From positions 16,800 to 80,799 of the forward strand of contig NZ_JAKEIP010000016.1 of NCBI RefSeq assembly GCF_021474425.1: 64,000 bases of DNA, read 5' to 3'. A program made the translations under genes and the position numbers. The stretch is from Streptomyces muensis (GTDB taxonomy: Bacteria > Actinomycetota > Actinomycetes > Streptomycetales > Streptomycetaceae). Each line of letters starts with the position of its first letter. Positions within the stretch are counted from its first letter, which is position 1. Shown piece by piece: positions 8,412-17,800 of the stretch. The notes below the pieces were generated by a model. It was given only the letters and a program-made list of their open reading frames with translations, was not told where the DNA came from and did not search any database.

Positions 8412-9521
8412 TTACTTGACGCCGAGCTTGTCGCAGGCGGCCTTGTACTTGCCGGTGCAGATCTCGGCGGCGGTGTAGACGCCGTCCTTGATGACGGTGT
8501 CGTTGATGTTGTCCTTCGTCAGCGAGGTGACGGGCACGAGCACGGACGGGACGCCCTTCTCGCTGCCGCTGTCGACCTTGTCCTTGGCGATGGAGTCGAG
8601 CGACTTGCCCTGGGCGAGCGCGACGGCCATCTCGGCGGCGGCGGTGGCCTCGGGGGCGTACGGCTTGTAGACGCTCATGTACTGCTCACCGGCGACGATG
8701 CGCTGCACGGCGGCGAGCTCCGCGTCCTGACCGGTGACCGGGACGTCGATGCCGGCGGCCTTCAGGGCGGTGATGATGCCGCCCGCCATGCCGTCGTTGG
8801 CGGAGTAGACGCCGACGATCTTGTCCTTGCCGAGGGCCGAGATCGCCGCCTCCATGTTGGCGTTGGCGTTCTCCGGCTTCCACTCCTTGGTGTCGTACTC
8901 CTTGCCGACCTTCACCTTGCCGTCGAGGGCGGAGTGCGCGCCCTCCTTGAACTGGGCGGCGTTCGGGTCGGTGACGGAGCCGTTCATCATGACGATCTGG
9001 CCGTCCTTGGCCTTGTCACCCAGGGCCGTCAGCAGGGCCTCGCCCTGGGTCTTGCCGACCGACACGTTGTCGAAGGACGTGTAGGCGCTGATCGGGCCCT
9101 CGGCCAGGCGGTCGTAGGCGACGACCTTGATGCCCTGGTCCACGGCCTTCTGGACGGAGTTCTTGATCGCCTTGGCGTCGACGGCGTCCAGGATGAGGAC
9201 GTCCACCTTGTTGGTGATCATGGTGTCGACCTGCTGCGCCTGCAGGTTCGCGTCCTGCTTGGCGTTGTTGTAGTCGATCGTCGCCTTGCCGTTCGTCAGC
9301 TCCTTGATCTTCTCCTCGATCAACGGCCGGTCGAACTTCTCGTAGCGAGCGGTCTGGTTCTCCGGGAGCAGGAGACCGACCTTGATGTCGTCGCCCTTGG
9401 CGGCGGAAGCAGTGGAGTCATTGCCGCCGCCCGCTTCCTCGGCGCTGCCACAGGCAGCCAGCGAGATGGCCATCGCACCAGCGGCAACGGCGACAGCGGC
9501 ACGACGCATACGCGTGTTCAC
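8412..9521 (-). CDS. xylF: Xylose-type ABC transporter, substrate-binding lipoprotein
   Basis: The 369-residue product has a lipoprotein signal peptide (MNTRMRRAAVAVAAGAMAISLAACGS, lipobox LAAC) and a periplasmic-binding-protein type I fold: IKVGLLLPENQTARYEKFDRP, then DVLILDAVDAKAI, VVAYDRL, VYSANDGMAGGIITALKAAG and VTGQDAELAAVQRI. These match the XylF/RbsB family, and GQDAE is a sugar-contact segment in XylF-like proteins. It captures the pentose outside the membrane for XylGH. The start is a GTG with GGGAGG nine bases upstream. It follows the ROK gene on the same strand with a 121-bp gap that probably holds its own promoter. Confidence 0.9.
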   Translation of the reverse strand: MNTRMRRAAVAVAAGAMAISLAACGSAEEAGGGNDSTASAAKGDDIKVGLLLPENQTARYEKFDRPLIEEKIKELTNGKATIDYNNAKQDANLQAQQVDTMITNKVDVLILDAVDAKAIKNSVQKAVDQGIKVVAYDRLAEGPISAYTSFDNVSVGKTQGEALLTALGDKAKDGQIVMMNGSVTDPNAAQFKEGAHSALDGKVKVGKEYDTKEWKPENANANMEAAISALGKDKIVGVYSANDGMAGGIITALKAAGIDVPVTGQDAELAAVQRIVAGEQYMSVYKPYAPEATAAAEMAVALAQGKSLDSIAKDKVDSGSEKGVPSVLVPVTSLTKDNINDTVIKDGVYTAAEICTGKYKAACDKLGVK

Positions 9522-9642
9522 TTCAGAAACCTCCCTGACGAGGCCGCGTCGTTGCGGCCGAGGTGGCTGGAAGTCAACTCGGCCACACGTGCGACGTCAA
9601 GAAGTAAATCCTTAACGGGTTGGCAACGGTGCCATCCGTTCT

Positions 9643-10842
9643 CTAAGTGAAGGCAGGCGCGGCCGCGTGCAGCGTGCTGTCCAAAAGGGTTGAATCGCCC
9701 ATCTCGCTGAGCGCGAGGGCGAGGGCGCCGAGCACCTCCGCACGACCGCCAAGTGCCCCGGGGAGAACGGACAGTTGGCGCGCCGCGCTGGGGATGGCGT
9801 AGCGGCCGACGGACTCCCGGATCGGCCCGAGGACCAGCTCACCGGCCTCGGCGAGATCACCGCCGAGGACCACGCGGCTCGGGTTCAGGAGATTGCAGAG
9901 ATTCGCGACTCCACTGCCGATGTGGCGGCCGACGTCGGCGATCACCCGACGACAGCCCGGGTCTCCGTCCCTGGCCAGCCGTACGACACCCTCCATGGTC
10001 AGATCCGTGCCGTGACTGGACTGGAGGAGCGGCAGCACATAGCGCGCGGCCGCGAAGGTCTCCAGGCAGCCCCGGTTTCCGCAGCGGCAGACCGGGCCGG
10101 ATTCATCAAGGGTAATATGACCGATTTCTCCGGCTGTGCCGCCGGGACCCCGGTAGATCTTGCCGCTGATCACCAGACCGGCGCCGACACCGCTGGCGAC
10201 CTTGATGTACGCCAGGTCCCGCACGCCCCGCCCGCTGCCCCAGACCAGCTCGCCGAGGGCGCCGAGGTTGGCGTCGTTGTCCACGTGCACGGGCACGCCG
10301 AGCCGGCCGCGCAGCTCCTCGGCGGGCTTGGTGCCGATCCAGCCCGGGAGAATCGCGGAGGAGCCCAGGGTGCCGGACTCGACGTCGATCGGGCCGGGCA
10401 CACCCAGACCCACCCCGGCGATCTTGGACCGGTCGACGCCGGTCGCCTCGATCAGCCGGTTGACCAGCTGTTCGGCCCGGTCGAAGCCCTGCGCCGAGGA
10501 GGCGTCCACGTCGAGTGGCTCGGACTCCTCGGCGAGCACCTGGTGGGCGAGGTTCCCGACCGCGACGCGCAAATGCGTATGGCCGAAGTCGACCCCTATG
10601 ACAATGCCGGCGTCCCCGCTCAGCGAGACGCTGCGGGCCCGGCGGCCGCCCGCGGATGTGGGCGTGACCTCGACCGTTCCGCCGTCCTTGAGCTCCCGGA
10701 CGATGTTGGAGACCGTCGCCGCGGACAGTCCCGTGGTCCTGGCGATCTCCGCCTGGGTGAGGGATCCGGCCAGCCGGACGGCCCGGACGACCCGCTCCAG
10801 GTTGGCTCGGTGCAGCGACGACTGCGACCCCGGAGTCTCCAC
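9643..10842 (-). CDS. rok7B7: ROK-family transcriptional regulator (Rok7B7-like)
   Basis: The 399-residue protein has an N-terminal winged helix-turn-helix (about residues 10-65, LTQAEIARTTGLSAATVSNIVRELKDGGTVEV) followed by a ROK sugar-kinase-like domain: VIGVDFGHTHLRVAV, the ATP/sugar region LGVPGPID, and the zinc-binding motif GPVCRCGNRGCLET. It is likely a sugar-sensing repressor or activator. Its position between xylFGH and ngcEFG matches SCO6008 (Rok7B7), reported to affect xylose transport and carbon catabolite control. I chose the GTG at 10842 because AGGAGG lies five bases upstream; the longer frame to 11031 covers the promoter region. Confidence 0.85.
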   Translation of the reverse strand: METPGSQSSLHRANLERVVRAVRLAGSLTQAEIARTTGLSAATVSNIVRELKDGGTVEVTPTSAGGRRARSVSLSGDAGIVIGVDFGHTHLRVAVGNLAHQVLAEESEPLDVDASSAQGFDRAEQLVNRLIEATGVDRSKIAGVGLGVPGPIDVESGTLGSSAILPGWIGTKPAEELRGRLGVPVHVDNDANLGALGELVWGSGRGVRDLAYIKVASGVGAGLVISGKIYRGPGGTAGEIGHITLDESGPVCRCGNRGCLETFAAARYVLPLLQSSHGTDLTMEGVVRLARDGDPGCRRVIADVGRHIGSGVANLCNLLNPSRVVLGGDLAEAGELVLGPIRESVGRYAIPSAARQLSVLPGALGGRAEVLGALALALSEMGDSTLLDSTLHAAAPAFT

Positions 10843-10960
10843 GACGACCTCCTGCGCGCGGGGCCGCTTCGGCGAGGCCCCGTTACGTGTCCAACTAGTG
10901 AACTCTAAGCTGAGCCGTTCGGGTTGCCTCCCGTCAAGAGGTTGAACCGTATCCGGGGAT

Positions 10961-10974
10961 GTGTGCGCGCACAC
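10961..10974. promoter_or_regulatory. Perfect 14-bp palindrome between ngcG and the ROK gene
   Basis: GTGTGCGCGCACAC is fully self-complementary. It lies in the 210-bp gap upstream of the ROK start and beside the ngcG terminator. It could be an operator or a simple Z-DNA-prone GC/GT tract; nothing in the sequence decides between them. Confidence 0.3.
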
Positions 10975-10978
10975 GTGA

Positions 10979-10999
10979 GCCGCCCCGGTGCGGGGCGGC
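10979..10999 (-). terminator. Terminator after ngcG
   Basis: GCCGCCCC (10979-10986) pairs with GGGGCGGC (10992-10999) around a 5-base loop, about 54 bp beyond the ngcG stop on the minus strand. It closes the ngcEFG operon before the ROK gene. Confidence 0.6.
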
Positions 11000-11052
11000 C
11001 CAGGTGTGACGTGGGGTGATGCGGCGCTCACCCTGGAGCGAACAGAGAGCGT

Positions 11053-11985
11053 TTACTTCAGCGCACCTGCCGTCAGGCCCGCCTGCACCTGCCGTTGGAA
11101 GATGAAGTAGACGATCAGCACCGGCAGCATCGCGATCATCATGCCGGCCATCAGGGCGCCCCAGTCGTTCTCGTAGCCCTGCTGCAGGGCGATCATCGCC
11201 AGGCCCTGGGTGAGCACGTACTTGTCCTCGTTCTGGTTGAGGACCATCGGCAGCAGGTACTGGTTCCACTGCCCCAGGAAGTTGAAGATGCCGATGCTGA
11301 TCAGGCCCGGCTTGGCCATCGGCAGCATCACCTGGAAGAACGTTCGCGTGTGCGACGCGCCGTCGATCAGCGCCGCCTCCGCGACCGAGGTGGGCAGCGT
11401 GCGGAAGAAGGCGGTCATGAAGAAGACCGTGAACGGCAGCGAATAGGCGATGTAGACCAGGATCAGCCCCTGGTACGTCGCCAGCAGTGAGCTGCCGGGG
11501 AAGTCCCGCAGCACGAAGAACAGCGGGATGACCAGCATGAAGACCGGGAAGGACATGCCGGCCACGAACATGAAGTAGATGAACCGGTTGCCCGGGAAGG
11601 TGAACCGGGCCAGCACATAGGCGGCCATCGAGCCCAGCACCATGGTGCCGACCACCGAACCGCCCACCACGACCGCGGTGTTGAGGAAGTACTGGCCCAT
11701 GTTCGCCTTGTTCCAGGCGTTGGCCCAGTTCTCGAAGTGCAGCGAGGTCGGCAGGCCCCACGGGTCGGAGAGGATGCCGTTGCTGGTCTTGAAGGAGCTC
11801 CACAGCACCCACAGCAGCGGCACGCCCACCATCAGCGCCCACAGCACGAGCATGCCGTGCGAGAAGACGTGCAGGACGCCGCCCTCGGAGCTGCGGCCGT
11901 CGGTCGCGCCGAGCTTCCTGGTCAGGCTCGGCCGGTCCGGCTCGTCCGCCTTGGTGACGGTGCCGGTGTTCGTGTCGGTCGTCAT
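11053..11985 (-). CDS. ngcG: N-acetylglucosamine/chitobiose ABC transporter, permease 2
   Basis: The 310-residue inner-membrane protein of the CUT1 family has six hydrophobic segments after a polar 40-residue N-terminus. The ATPase-contact loop reads AEAALIDGASHTRTFFQVMLPMAKPG, the EAA motif of the MalG branch. The C-terminus RQVQAGLTAGALK is typical of MalG-type subunits. It lies 14 bp after ngcF and ends the operon. No ATPase gene is in the cluster, as usual in Streptomyces where the shared MsiK serves such importers. The substrate call rests on the binding protein and on memory of the ngcEFG locus. Confidence 0.85.
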   Translation of the reverse strand: MTTDTNTGTVTKADEPDRPSLTRKLGATDGRSSEGGVLHVFSHGMLVLWALMVGVPLLWVLWSSFKTSNGILSDPWGLPTSLHFENWANAWNKANMGQYFLNTAVVVGGSVVGTMVLGSMAAYVLARFTFPGNRFIYFMFVAGMSFPVFMLVIPLFFVLRDFPGSSLLATYQGLILVYIAYSLPFTVFFMTAFFRTLPTSVAEAALIDGASHTRTFFQVMLPMAKPGLISIGIFNFLGQWNQYLLPMVLNQNEDKYVLTQGLAMIALQQGYENDWGALMAGMMIAMLPVLIVYFIFQRQVQAGLTAGALK

Positions 11986-11999
11986 GTCGCCCCGTACCC

Positions 12000-12923
12000 C
12001 TAGAACTCGATCCGTTCACGCCGCGCGAAGCGCAGGGTGAGCACTGCGAACGTCATGGTGACGATGAGCATCGCGACGCCCATCGCGGACGCGTAGCCGA
12101 ACTGGCTGTCGCGGAACGCCGTCAGATACAGCCGCAGTGGCATGACGTCCGTGGCGCCGTCGGGGCCGCCCATGTTGACCGACATGATCTGCACCAGGGC
12201 GAAGCCGTCCAGGGCGATGATGCCCATGTACACCCAGCCGGTCTGCACGGTGTCCCACAGCAGCGGCAGGGTGATGCGGAAGAAGGTGTGGAAGCGGCCC
12301 GCGCCGTCCAGCAGGGCCGCCTCGTAGATGTCCCGCGGGATGGACGCCATGGCCGCCGAGAACAGCACGACGTAGAAGCCGACGTGGGACCAGATCATCA
12401 CCGCCATGATGCACAGCAGGGCGAGGCTCTTCTCGCCCAGCCAGGCGTTCTGCCAGCCGTCCAGTCCGACCGTGCCCAGCAGGGAGTTGAGCATGCCGTC
12501 CTGCGGGTCCGGGTTGTAGATGTTGAACCAGATGACGGCGATGATCGTGATGGAGATGACCTGCGGGAAGAAGAAGACGAAACGGTAGAACTTCGAACCC
12601 GCGACACCGGTGATGACCTCGTTCTTGCGTCGCTTTCCGCCGACATTGAGCATGAAGGCGAAGAACAGACCGAGTCCCAGCGTCACGATCGGCACCGCGA
12701 TCAGCATGTAGACGTTGTGCCACAGCGCGTTCCAGAAGTCCTCGTTGTGCCACAGCCTTTCGAAGTTCTCGAATCCGACGAACTTCGCCGTGCCGACGAG
12801 CCCCGACCAGTCGGTCATCGAGATCTGGAACGCCTGGACGAACGGCGAGATCACGAAGACCGCGTAGACGATGACGGGCAGGGCCAGGAAGCCCACGATG
12901 AATCGGTATTTGCCGTGTTGCAT
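12000..12923 (-). CDS. ngcF: N-acetylglucosamine/chitobiose ABC transporter, permease 1
   Basis: The 307-residue MalF-type permease has six transmembrane segments, beginning MQHGKYRFIVGFLALPVIVYAVFVISPFVQAFQISMTDW. The EAA loop reads YEAALLDGAGRFHTFFRITLPLLWDT. It pairs with ngcG to form the membrane channel for amino sugars delivered by ngcE. GGGAAG lies a few bases before the ATG at 12923. It is 50 bp after ngcE on the same strand, consistent with one ngcEFG transcript. Confidence 0.86.
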   Translation of the reverse strand: MQHGKYRFIVGFLALPVIVYAVFVISPFVQAFQISMTDWSGLVGTAKFVGFENFERLWHNEDFWNALWHNVYMLIAVPIVTLGLGLFFAFMLNVGGKRRKNEVITGVAGSKFYRFVFFFPQVISITIIAVIWFNIYNPDPQDGMLNSLLGTVGLDGWQNAWLGEKSLALLCIMAVMIWSHVGFYVVLFSAAMASIPRDIYEAALLDGAGRFHTFFRITLPLLWDTVQTGWVYMGIIALDGFALVQIMSVNMGGPDGATDVMPLRLYLTAFRDSQFGYASAMGVAMLIVTMTFAVLTLRFARRERIEF

Positions 12924-12973
12924 GGTGCTTCCCGGCCCTTCCCCTTTGAGTGCCGTTGTACCGGACCGGACTC

Positions 12974-14440
12974 TCAGCTCTCGCGCTTGAACTTCTTCAC
13001 CGAGTCGTCCTTGGCCACGGCGTCGGCGTATTGCTGCGTCTTCTTGATCCAGTCGGCCGCGCTCATCTCACCGGTGAGCAGCTGCCCGGTCAGACCGCCG
13101 ATCTTCTCGTCGGTGAGCGAGGGGTACCACTCCTGGAGCTGGAGGCTGATGATGTTGTCCCCGGCGTCCTTGAACGCCTTGCTCGCCGACGCCAGGCCCG
13201 GCGAGAGAGTCATGCCCTCGGTGGCGTCGACCACACAGGTGAGCGACTTGACCTTGGTGGCGAAGTTCTGCGCGTGCTTCTTGGAGAGCATGATGCGCAG
13301 CAGCTCCATGCCGCCGGCCGGGTTCTTGCCCTTGGCGGACACGATGTACGGCTCGCTGGGCTCGGCGCGCAGGGTGCCGTGCGGCAGCTTGTCGCCGCTG
13401 GAGCCGTCGAAGAGGGCGCCGACGGACATCGCGAAGTCCTTGGGCGTGGTCGGGGCGGCCTCGTTCTCCACCCAGGAGCCGTTGGGGATGAAGACGGCTT
13501 TGCCCTTGTTCCAGGCGGTCTGCGACTGAATGTGCGTCAGACCCTGGCTGCCCGCGAGGAAGTACTTCTTGGCGGCCAGCTCCTCGTAGTGCTCGACGAC
13601 CTGCTTGACGGCGTCGTTGCCGGTCCAGGCGTTCGGCTCCAGGTTGTCGATGGCGATCCAGCCGTCCATGCCGCCGATCTTGGCGATCTGGGCGAACAGG
13701 TTGAAGTGGACGTAGTACGGATACTTTCCGGCGTACGTCCAGGGCGCGATGCCCTTCTTCTTGATCTCGCCGCAGAGCTTGACCATGTCGTCCAGGCTCT
13801 TGGGGTATTCCCAGCCGTTGTCGTCGAGGGCCTTCTGCGAGTACCAGGTGCCGTAGATGGTGAAGGCGTAGTAGAGCACGTCGAAGGTGTCGCCGTGCTT
13901 GCCCTTCTCGATGGTGCTCGGGTGGATGACGTCCGAGATCTTCTTGCTCGCGTCGTCCAGCGAGGGCGCGTCCAGCAGCGCCTTGAGGTCCTGGAGCTGC
14001 CCCTGGGTGGACAGCTTGTTCATGTCCAGGTGGTCGGCGCCGGAGTTGTCGATGACGTCCGGCGGGTTGCCGCCGGCGAAGCGCGGGGTGAGCTTCGGGC
14101 CGACCTGCTGGGTGCCGGTGTGCTTGACCTCGGCCTTGTACTTGGCCTTGTAGTCGGCCTCGGCGTCCTTGGCGTACTGGTCGCCCAGACCGCCCTTGAA
14201 GATGAACGCCTCCAGCGCGGTGCCTTCCTTGACCCCGAGCGGGTTGGTGGCGGACTTCGCGCCACCGGGCGCCTTGCTCTCCTCGTCGCTGCCGCCGCCA
14301 CCGCCGGTGGCACACGCCGACAGGAAGGCCATGGTCGGAACGGAGATCAGACCGAGCGCGGCGGACCGCTTGATCAGATCGCGGCGCCCCACACCTGCGG
14401 AGCCGTTGTTCTCAGGGTTCTCGGCGGAAGTGGATCCCAT
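12974..14440 (-). CDS. ngcE: N-acetylglucosamine/chitobiose-binding lipoprotein
   Basis: The 488-residue extracellular solute-binding protein (family 1) has an RR-containing signal region VGRRDLIKRSAALGLISVPTMAFLSACATGGGGG. The twin arginine suggests Tat export, and the LSAC lipobox suggests lipid anchoring. The mature part contains the FAGGNPPDVIDNSGADHLDM and GKAVFIPNGSWVENEA segments typical of NgcE. It is first in the ngcEFG operon and has a DasR-like element about 120 bp upstream, fitting control by GlcNAc metabolism. I chose the ATG at 14440, with GAGGA upstream; a TTG at 14446 opens the frame slightly earlier. Confidence 0.87.
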   Translation of the reverse strand: MGSTSAENPENNGSAGVGRRDLIKRSAALGLISVPTMAFLSACATGGGGGSDEESKAPGGAKSATNPLGVKEGTALEAFIFKGGLGDQYAKDAEADYKAKYKAEVKHTGTQQVGPKLTPRFAGGNPPDVIDNSGADHLDMNKLSTQGQLQDLKALLDAPSLDDASKKISDVIHPSTIEKGKHGDTFDVLYYAFTIYGTWYSQKALDDNGWEYPKSLDDMVKLCGEIKKKGIAPWTYAGKYPYYVHFNLFAQIAKIGGMDGWIAIDNLEPNAWTGNDAVKQVVEHYEELAAKKYFLAGSQGLTHIQSQTAWNKGKAVFIPNGSWVENEAAPTTPKDFAMSVGALFDGSSGDKLPHGTLRAEPSEPYIVSAKGKNPAGGMELLRIMLSKKHAQNFATKVKSLTCVVDATEGMTLSPGLASASKAFKDAGDNIISLQLQEWYPSLTDEKIGGLTGQLLTGEMSAADWIKKTQQYADAVAKDDSVKKFKRES

Positions 14441-14561
14441 GCTCAAGTCCTCGCCTTCTCCAGGACTCAGGCGGTGAACCGGATCCTCCCGGCACCGCGG
14501 TCGGGTCGAGCTGGTCGTGCAGGCTGGGTCGTGCAGGAAGTGCGAATCGTGTGAATCGCCG

Positions 14562-14577
14562 ACAGGTATAGTCCACT
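14562..14577 (-). promoter_or_regulatory. DasR-responsive element-like site upstream of ngcE
   Basis: The 16-mer ACAGGTATAGTCCACT differs at three positions from the dre consensus ACTGGTCTAGACCACT that I recall for the GntR-family regulator DasR. It keeps the central GG-TA-CC spacing. It lies 122 bp upstream of the ngcE start, and DasR is known to control GlcNAc and chitin uptake genes, so context supports the call. Confidence 0.6.
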
Positions 14578-14767
14578 TCCCGCCAACGGATCAAGATCGA
14601 ATGCAAGGTTGGCCGGTGGTCTTTTCCGAGTTGAGACCTGCCGGAAATATGAGCGGCCTGTGTGTTCCTTGGCGGAAAAATCCCCGTCATTGCCCTCGAA
14701 TGCCACACCCAACACCCTTGACACGACAGAGCACTTGAGCCACAACTGTTCCTTGCGCAGCGATGTT

Positions 14768-14779
14768 GACAACGTTGTC
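14768..14779 (+). promoter_or_regulatory. LacI-type operator before the GH92 gene
   Basis: GACAACGTTGTC is a perfect 12-bp palindrome with the AACGTT core found in many LacI-family operators of Streptomyces sugar genes. It ends 25 bases before the ATG and about ten bases before the Shine-Dalgarno, where a repressor would block transcription. The regulator is not in the window. Confidence 0.6.
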
Positions 14780-14804
14780 CCGTGCGCAGGGAGGGTACCC
14801 GCTT

Positions 14805-17800
14805 ATGCAGCAGAGAGCTCGGCACAGATGGGGTGGACCGGCGGTCGTGTCGGCGGCCGCCTTCGCATTGACCGTGGGCTCGCAGGGCGCGGCGGTCGCC
14901 CTGCCCACCGCCCCCGCGGCGGCCGACCGGAGTTTCACGTCCTCCTTCGAGGCTGACGATCCGGCACCCGACTGGCTCAACACCGTCGACACCGAACCGG
15001 ACGGCACCAAGCGCGCCTCGGGCGTCGACGGCGGCTACACCAGTGGCATTCCGGGCAATGTGACCGACCATGTCACGGACGTCCGGGCGAGCGGCGAGAA
15101 CACCGGCGGCGGCGAGGTGAAGGAGAACCTCACCGACGGCGAGTCGAGCAGCAAGTGGCTGGTCTTCGAGCCCACGGGGTGGGCGGAGTTCGACCTCGAC
15201 AAACCGGTACGTATCGCGAAATACGCGCTCACCTCGGCCAATGACTACGCCGAACGCGACCCCCGCGACTGGACCCTGAAGGGCTCGACGGACGGCAAGG
15301 ACTGGAAGACCCTCGACACCCGCTCGGGTGAGACGTTCGCCGAACGGTTCCAGACAAAGACCTACGACCTCGCGGAACCGGCCGAGTACCAGCACTTCCG
15401 GCTGGAAGTCACCAGGAACAACGGCGCCGACGGCATCCTGCAGCTCGCCGACGTCCAGTTCTCCACGGGCGGCGGCGACGGCCCGGTCCCGCAGGACATG
15501 CTCTCCCTCGTGGACCGCGGCCCGAGCGGCTCCCCGACCGCGAAGGCGGGCGCCGGCTTCACCGGCAAGCGGGCGCTGCGCTACGCCGGGCGGCACACGG
15601 CGGACGGGCGGGCGTACTCGTACAACAAGGTCTACGACGTGAACGTGGCCGTCGGCCGCGACACCCGCCTCTCCTACCGGATCTTCCCGTCGATGGCGGA
15701 CGGCGACCGCGACTACGACGCCACGAACGTCTCCGTCGACCTGGCCTTCACCGACGGCACCCACCTCAGCGACCTCGGCGCCACCGACCAGCACGGCTTC
15801 CCGCTGTCGCCGCGCGGACAGGGCGCGGCGAAGGTCCTGTACGTCAACCAGTGGAACAACGTCGCCTCGCGGATCGGCTCGGTCGCGGCCGGCAAGACCG
15901 TGGACCGGATACTCGTGGCGTACGACTCCCCCAAGGGCCCGGCGAAGTTCCGGGGCTGGCTGGACGACATCGCGCTGAAGGCCGTAGCGCCCGAGAAGCC
16001 GAAGGCGCACCCGTCCGACTACGCGCTCACCACGCGCGGGACCCTGTCCAGCGGCGGTTTCTCGCGCGGCAACAACTTCCCGGCGACGGCCGTGCCGCAC
16101 GGCTTCAACTTCTGGACGCCGGTGACGAACGCGGGCTCGCTGAGCTGGCTGTACGACTACGCCCGCGCCAACAACGACGACAACCTGCCGACGATCCAGG
16201 CGTTCAGCGCCAGCCACGAGCCGAGCCCCTGGATGGGTGACCGGCAGACCTTCCAGGTGATGCCGTCGGCCGCCTCGGGCACCCCGGACACCGGGCGTGA
16301 GGCGCGCGAGCTGGCCTTCCGGCACGAGAACGAGACCGCGCGGCCGTACTACTACGGGGTGCGGTTCGAGAACGGGCTGAAGGCGGAGATGGCGCCCACC
16401 GACCACGCGGCGGTGCTGCGCTTCACCTACCCGGGTGACGACGCGAGCGTGATCTTCGACAACGTGACGGACCAGGCGGGGCTGACCCTCGACAAGGACA
16501 ACGGGGTCGTCACCGGCTACTCGGACGTGAAGTCCGGCCTCTCGACGGGCGCGACCCGGCTGTTCGTGTACGGCACCTTCGACAAGCCGGTGACCGAGGG
16601 TTCCGCCAGCGGCGTGAAGGGACACCTCCGCTTCGACGCCGGAGGCGACCGGACCGTCACGCTCCGCCTCGCCACCTCCCTCATCAGCGTCGACCAGGCG
16701 AAGGACAACCTGCGCCAGGAGGTCGACGATGCCTCCTTCGAGACGGTGAAGTCGCGCGCCCAGCGCCAGTGGGACAAGCTCCTCGGCAAGGTCGAGGTGG
16801 AGGGCGCGACGCCGGACCAGCTGACCACGCTGTACTCCAGCCTGTACCGGCTGTACCTGTACCCGAACTCGGGCTTCGAGAAGGTCGACGGGAAGTACCG
16901 GTACGCGTCCCCGTTCTCGCCGATGCCCGGTCCGGACACGCCGACGCACACCGGCGCGAAGATCGTGGACGGCAAGGTGTACGTCAACAACGGCTTCTGG
17001 GACACGTATCGGACGACGTGGCCGGCGTACTCGCTCCTCACGCCGAGCCAGGCGGGCGAGATGGTCGACGGCTTCGTCCAGCAGTACAAGGACGGCGGCT
17101 GGACCTCCCGCTGGTCCTCTCCCGGCTACGCCGACCTGATGACCGGCACCTCCTCGGACGTCGCCTTCGCGGACGCCTACGTCAAGGGCGTCGGCTTCGA
17201 CGCGAAGTCGGCGTACGACGCGGCCGTGAAGAACGCGACGGTGGTGCCCCCGTCGTCCGGTGTGGGCCGCAAGGGCATGGAGACCTCGCCCTTCCTCGGC
17301 TACACCAGCACCGAGACGCACGAGGGCCTGTCGTGGGCGTTGGAGGGCTACCTCAACGACTACGGCATCGCGAAGATGGGCCAGGCGCTGTACAAGAAGA
17401 CGGGTGACAGGCGGTACAAGGAGGAGTCGGCCTACTTCCTCAACCGCGCCCAGGACTACGTCAACCTCTTCGACTCGAAGGCCGGCTTCTTCCAGGGCCG
17501 CGACGCGAAGGGCGACTGGCGCGTCGAGTCCTCGAAGTACGACCCGAGGGTGTGGGGCTACGACTACACCGAGACGAACGGGTGGGGCTACGCCTTCACG
17601 GCCCCCCAGGACAGCCGGGGCCTCGCGAACCTGTACGGCGGCCGCAGTGGCCTCGCCGACAAGCTCGACGAGTACTTCGCCACCCCGGAGACGGCCTCGC
17701 CCGACTTCGTCGGCTCCTACGGCGGTGTCATCCACGAGATGACGGAGGCACGGGACGTCCGGATGGGCATGTACGGCCACTCCAACCAGGTCGCCCACCA

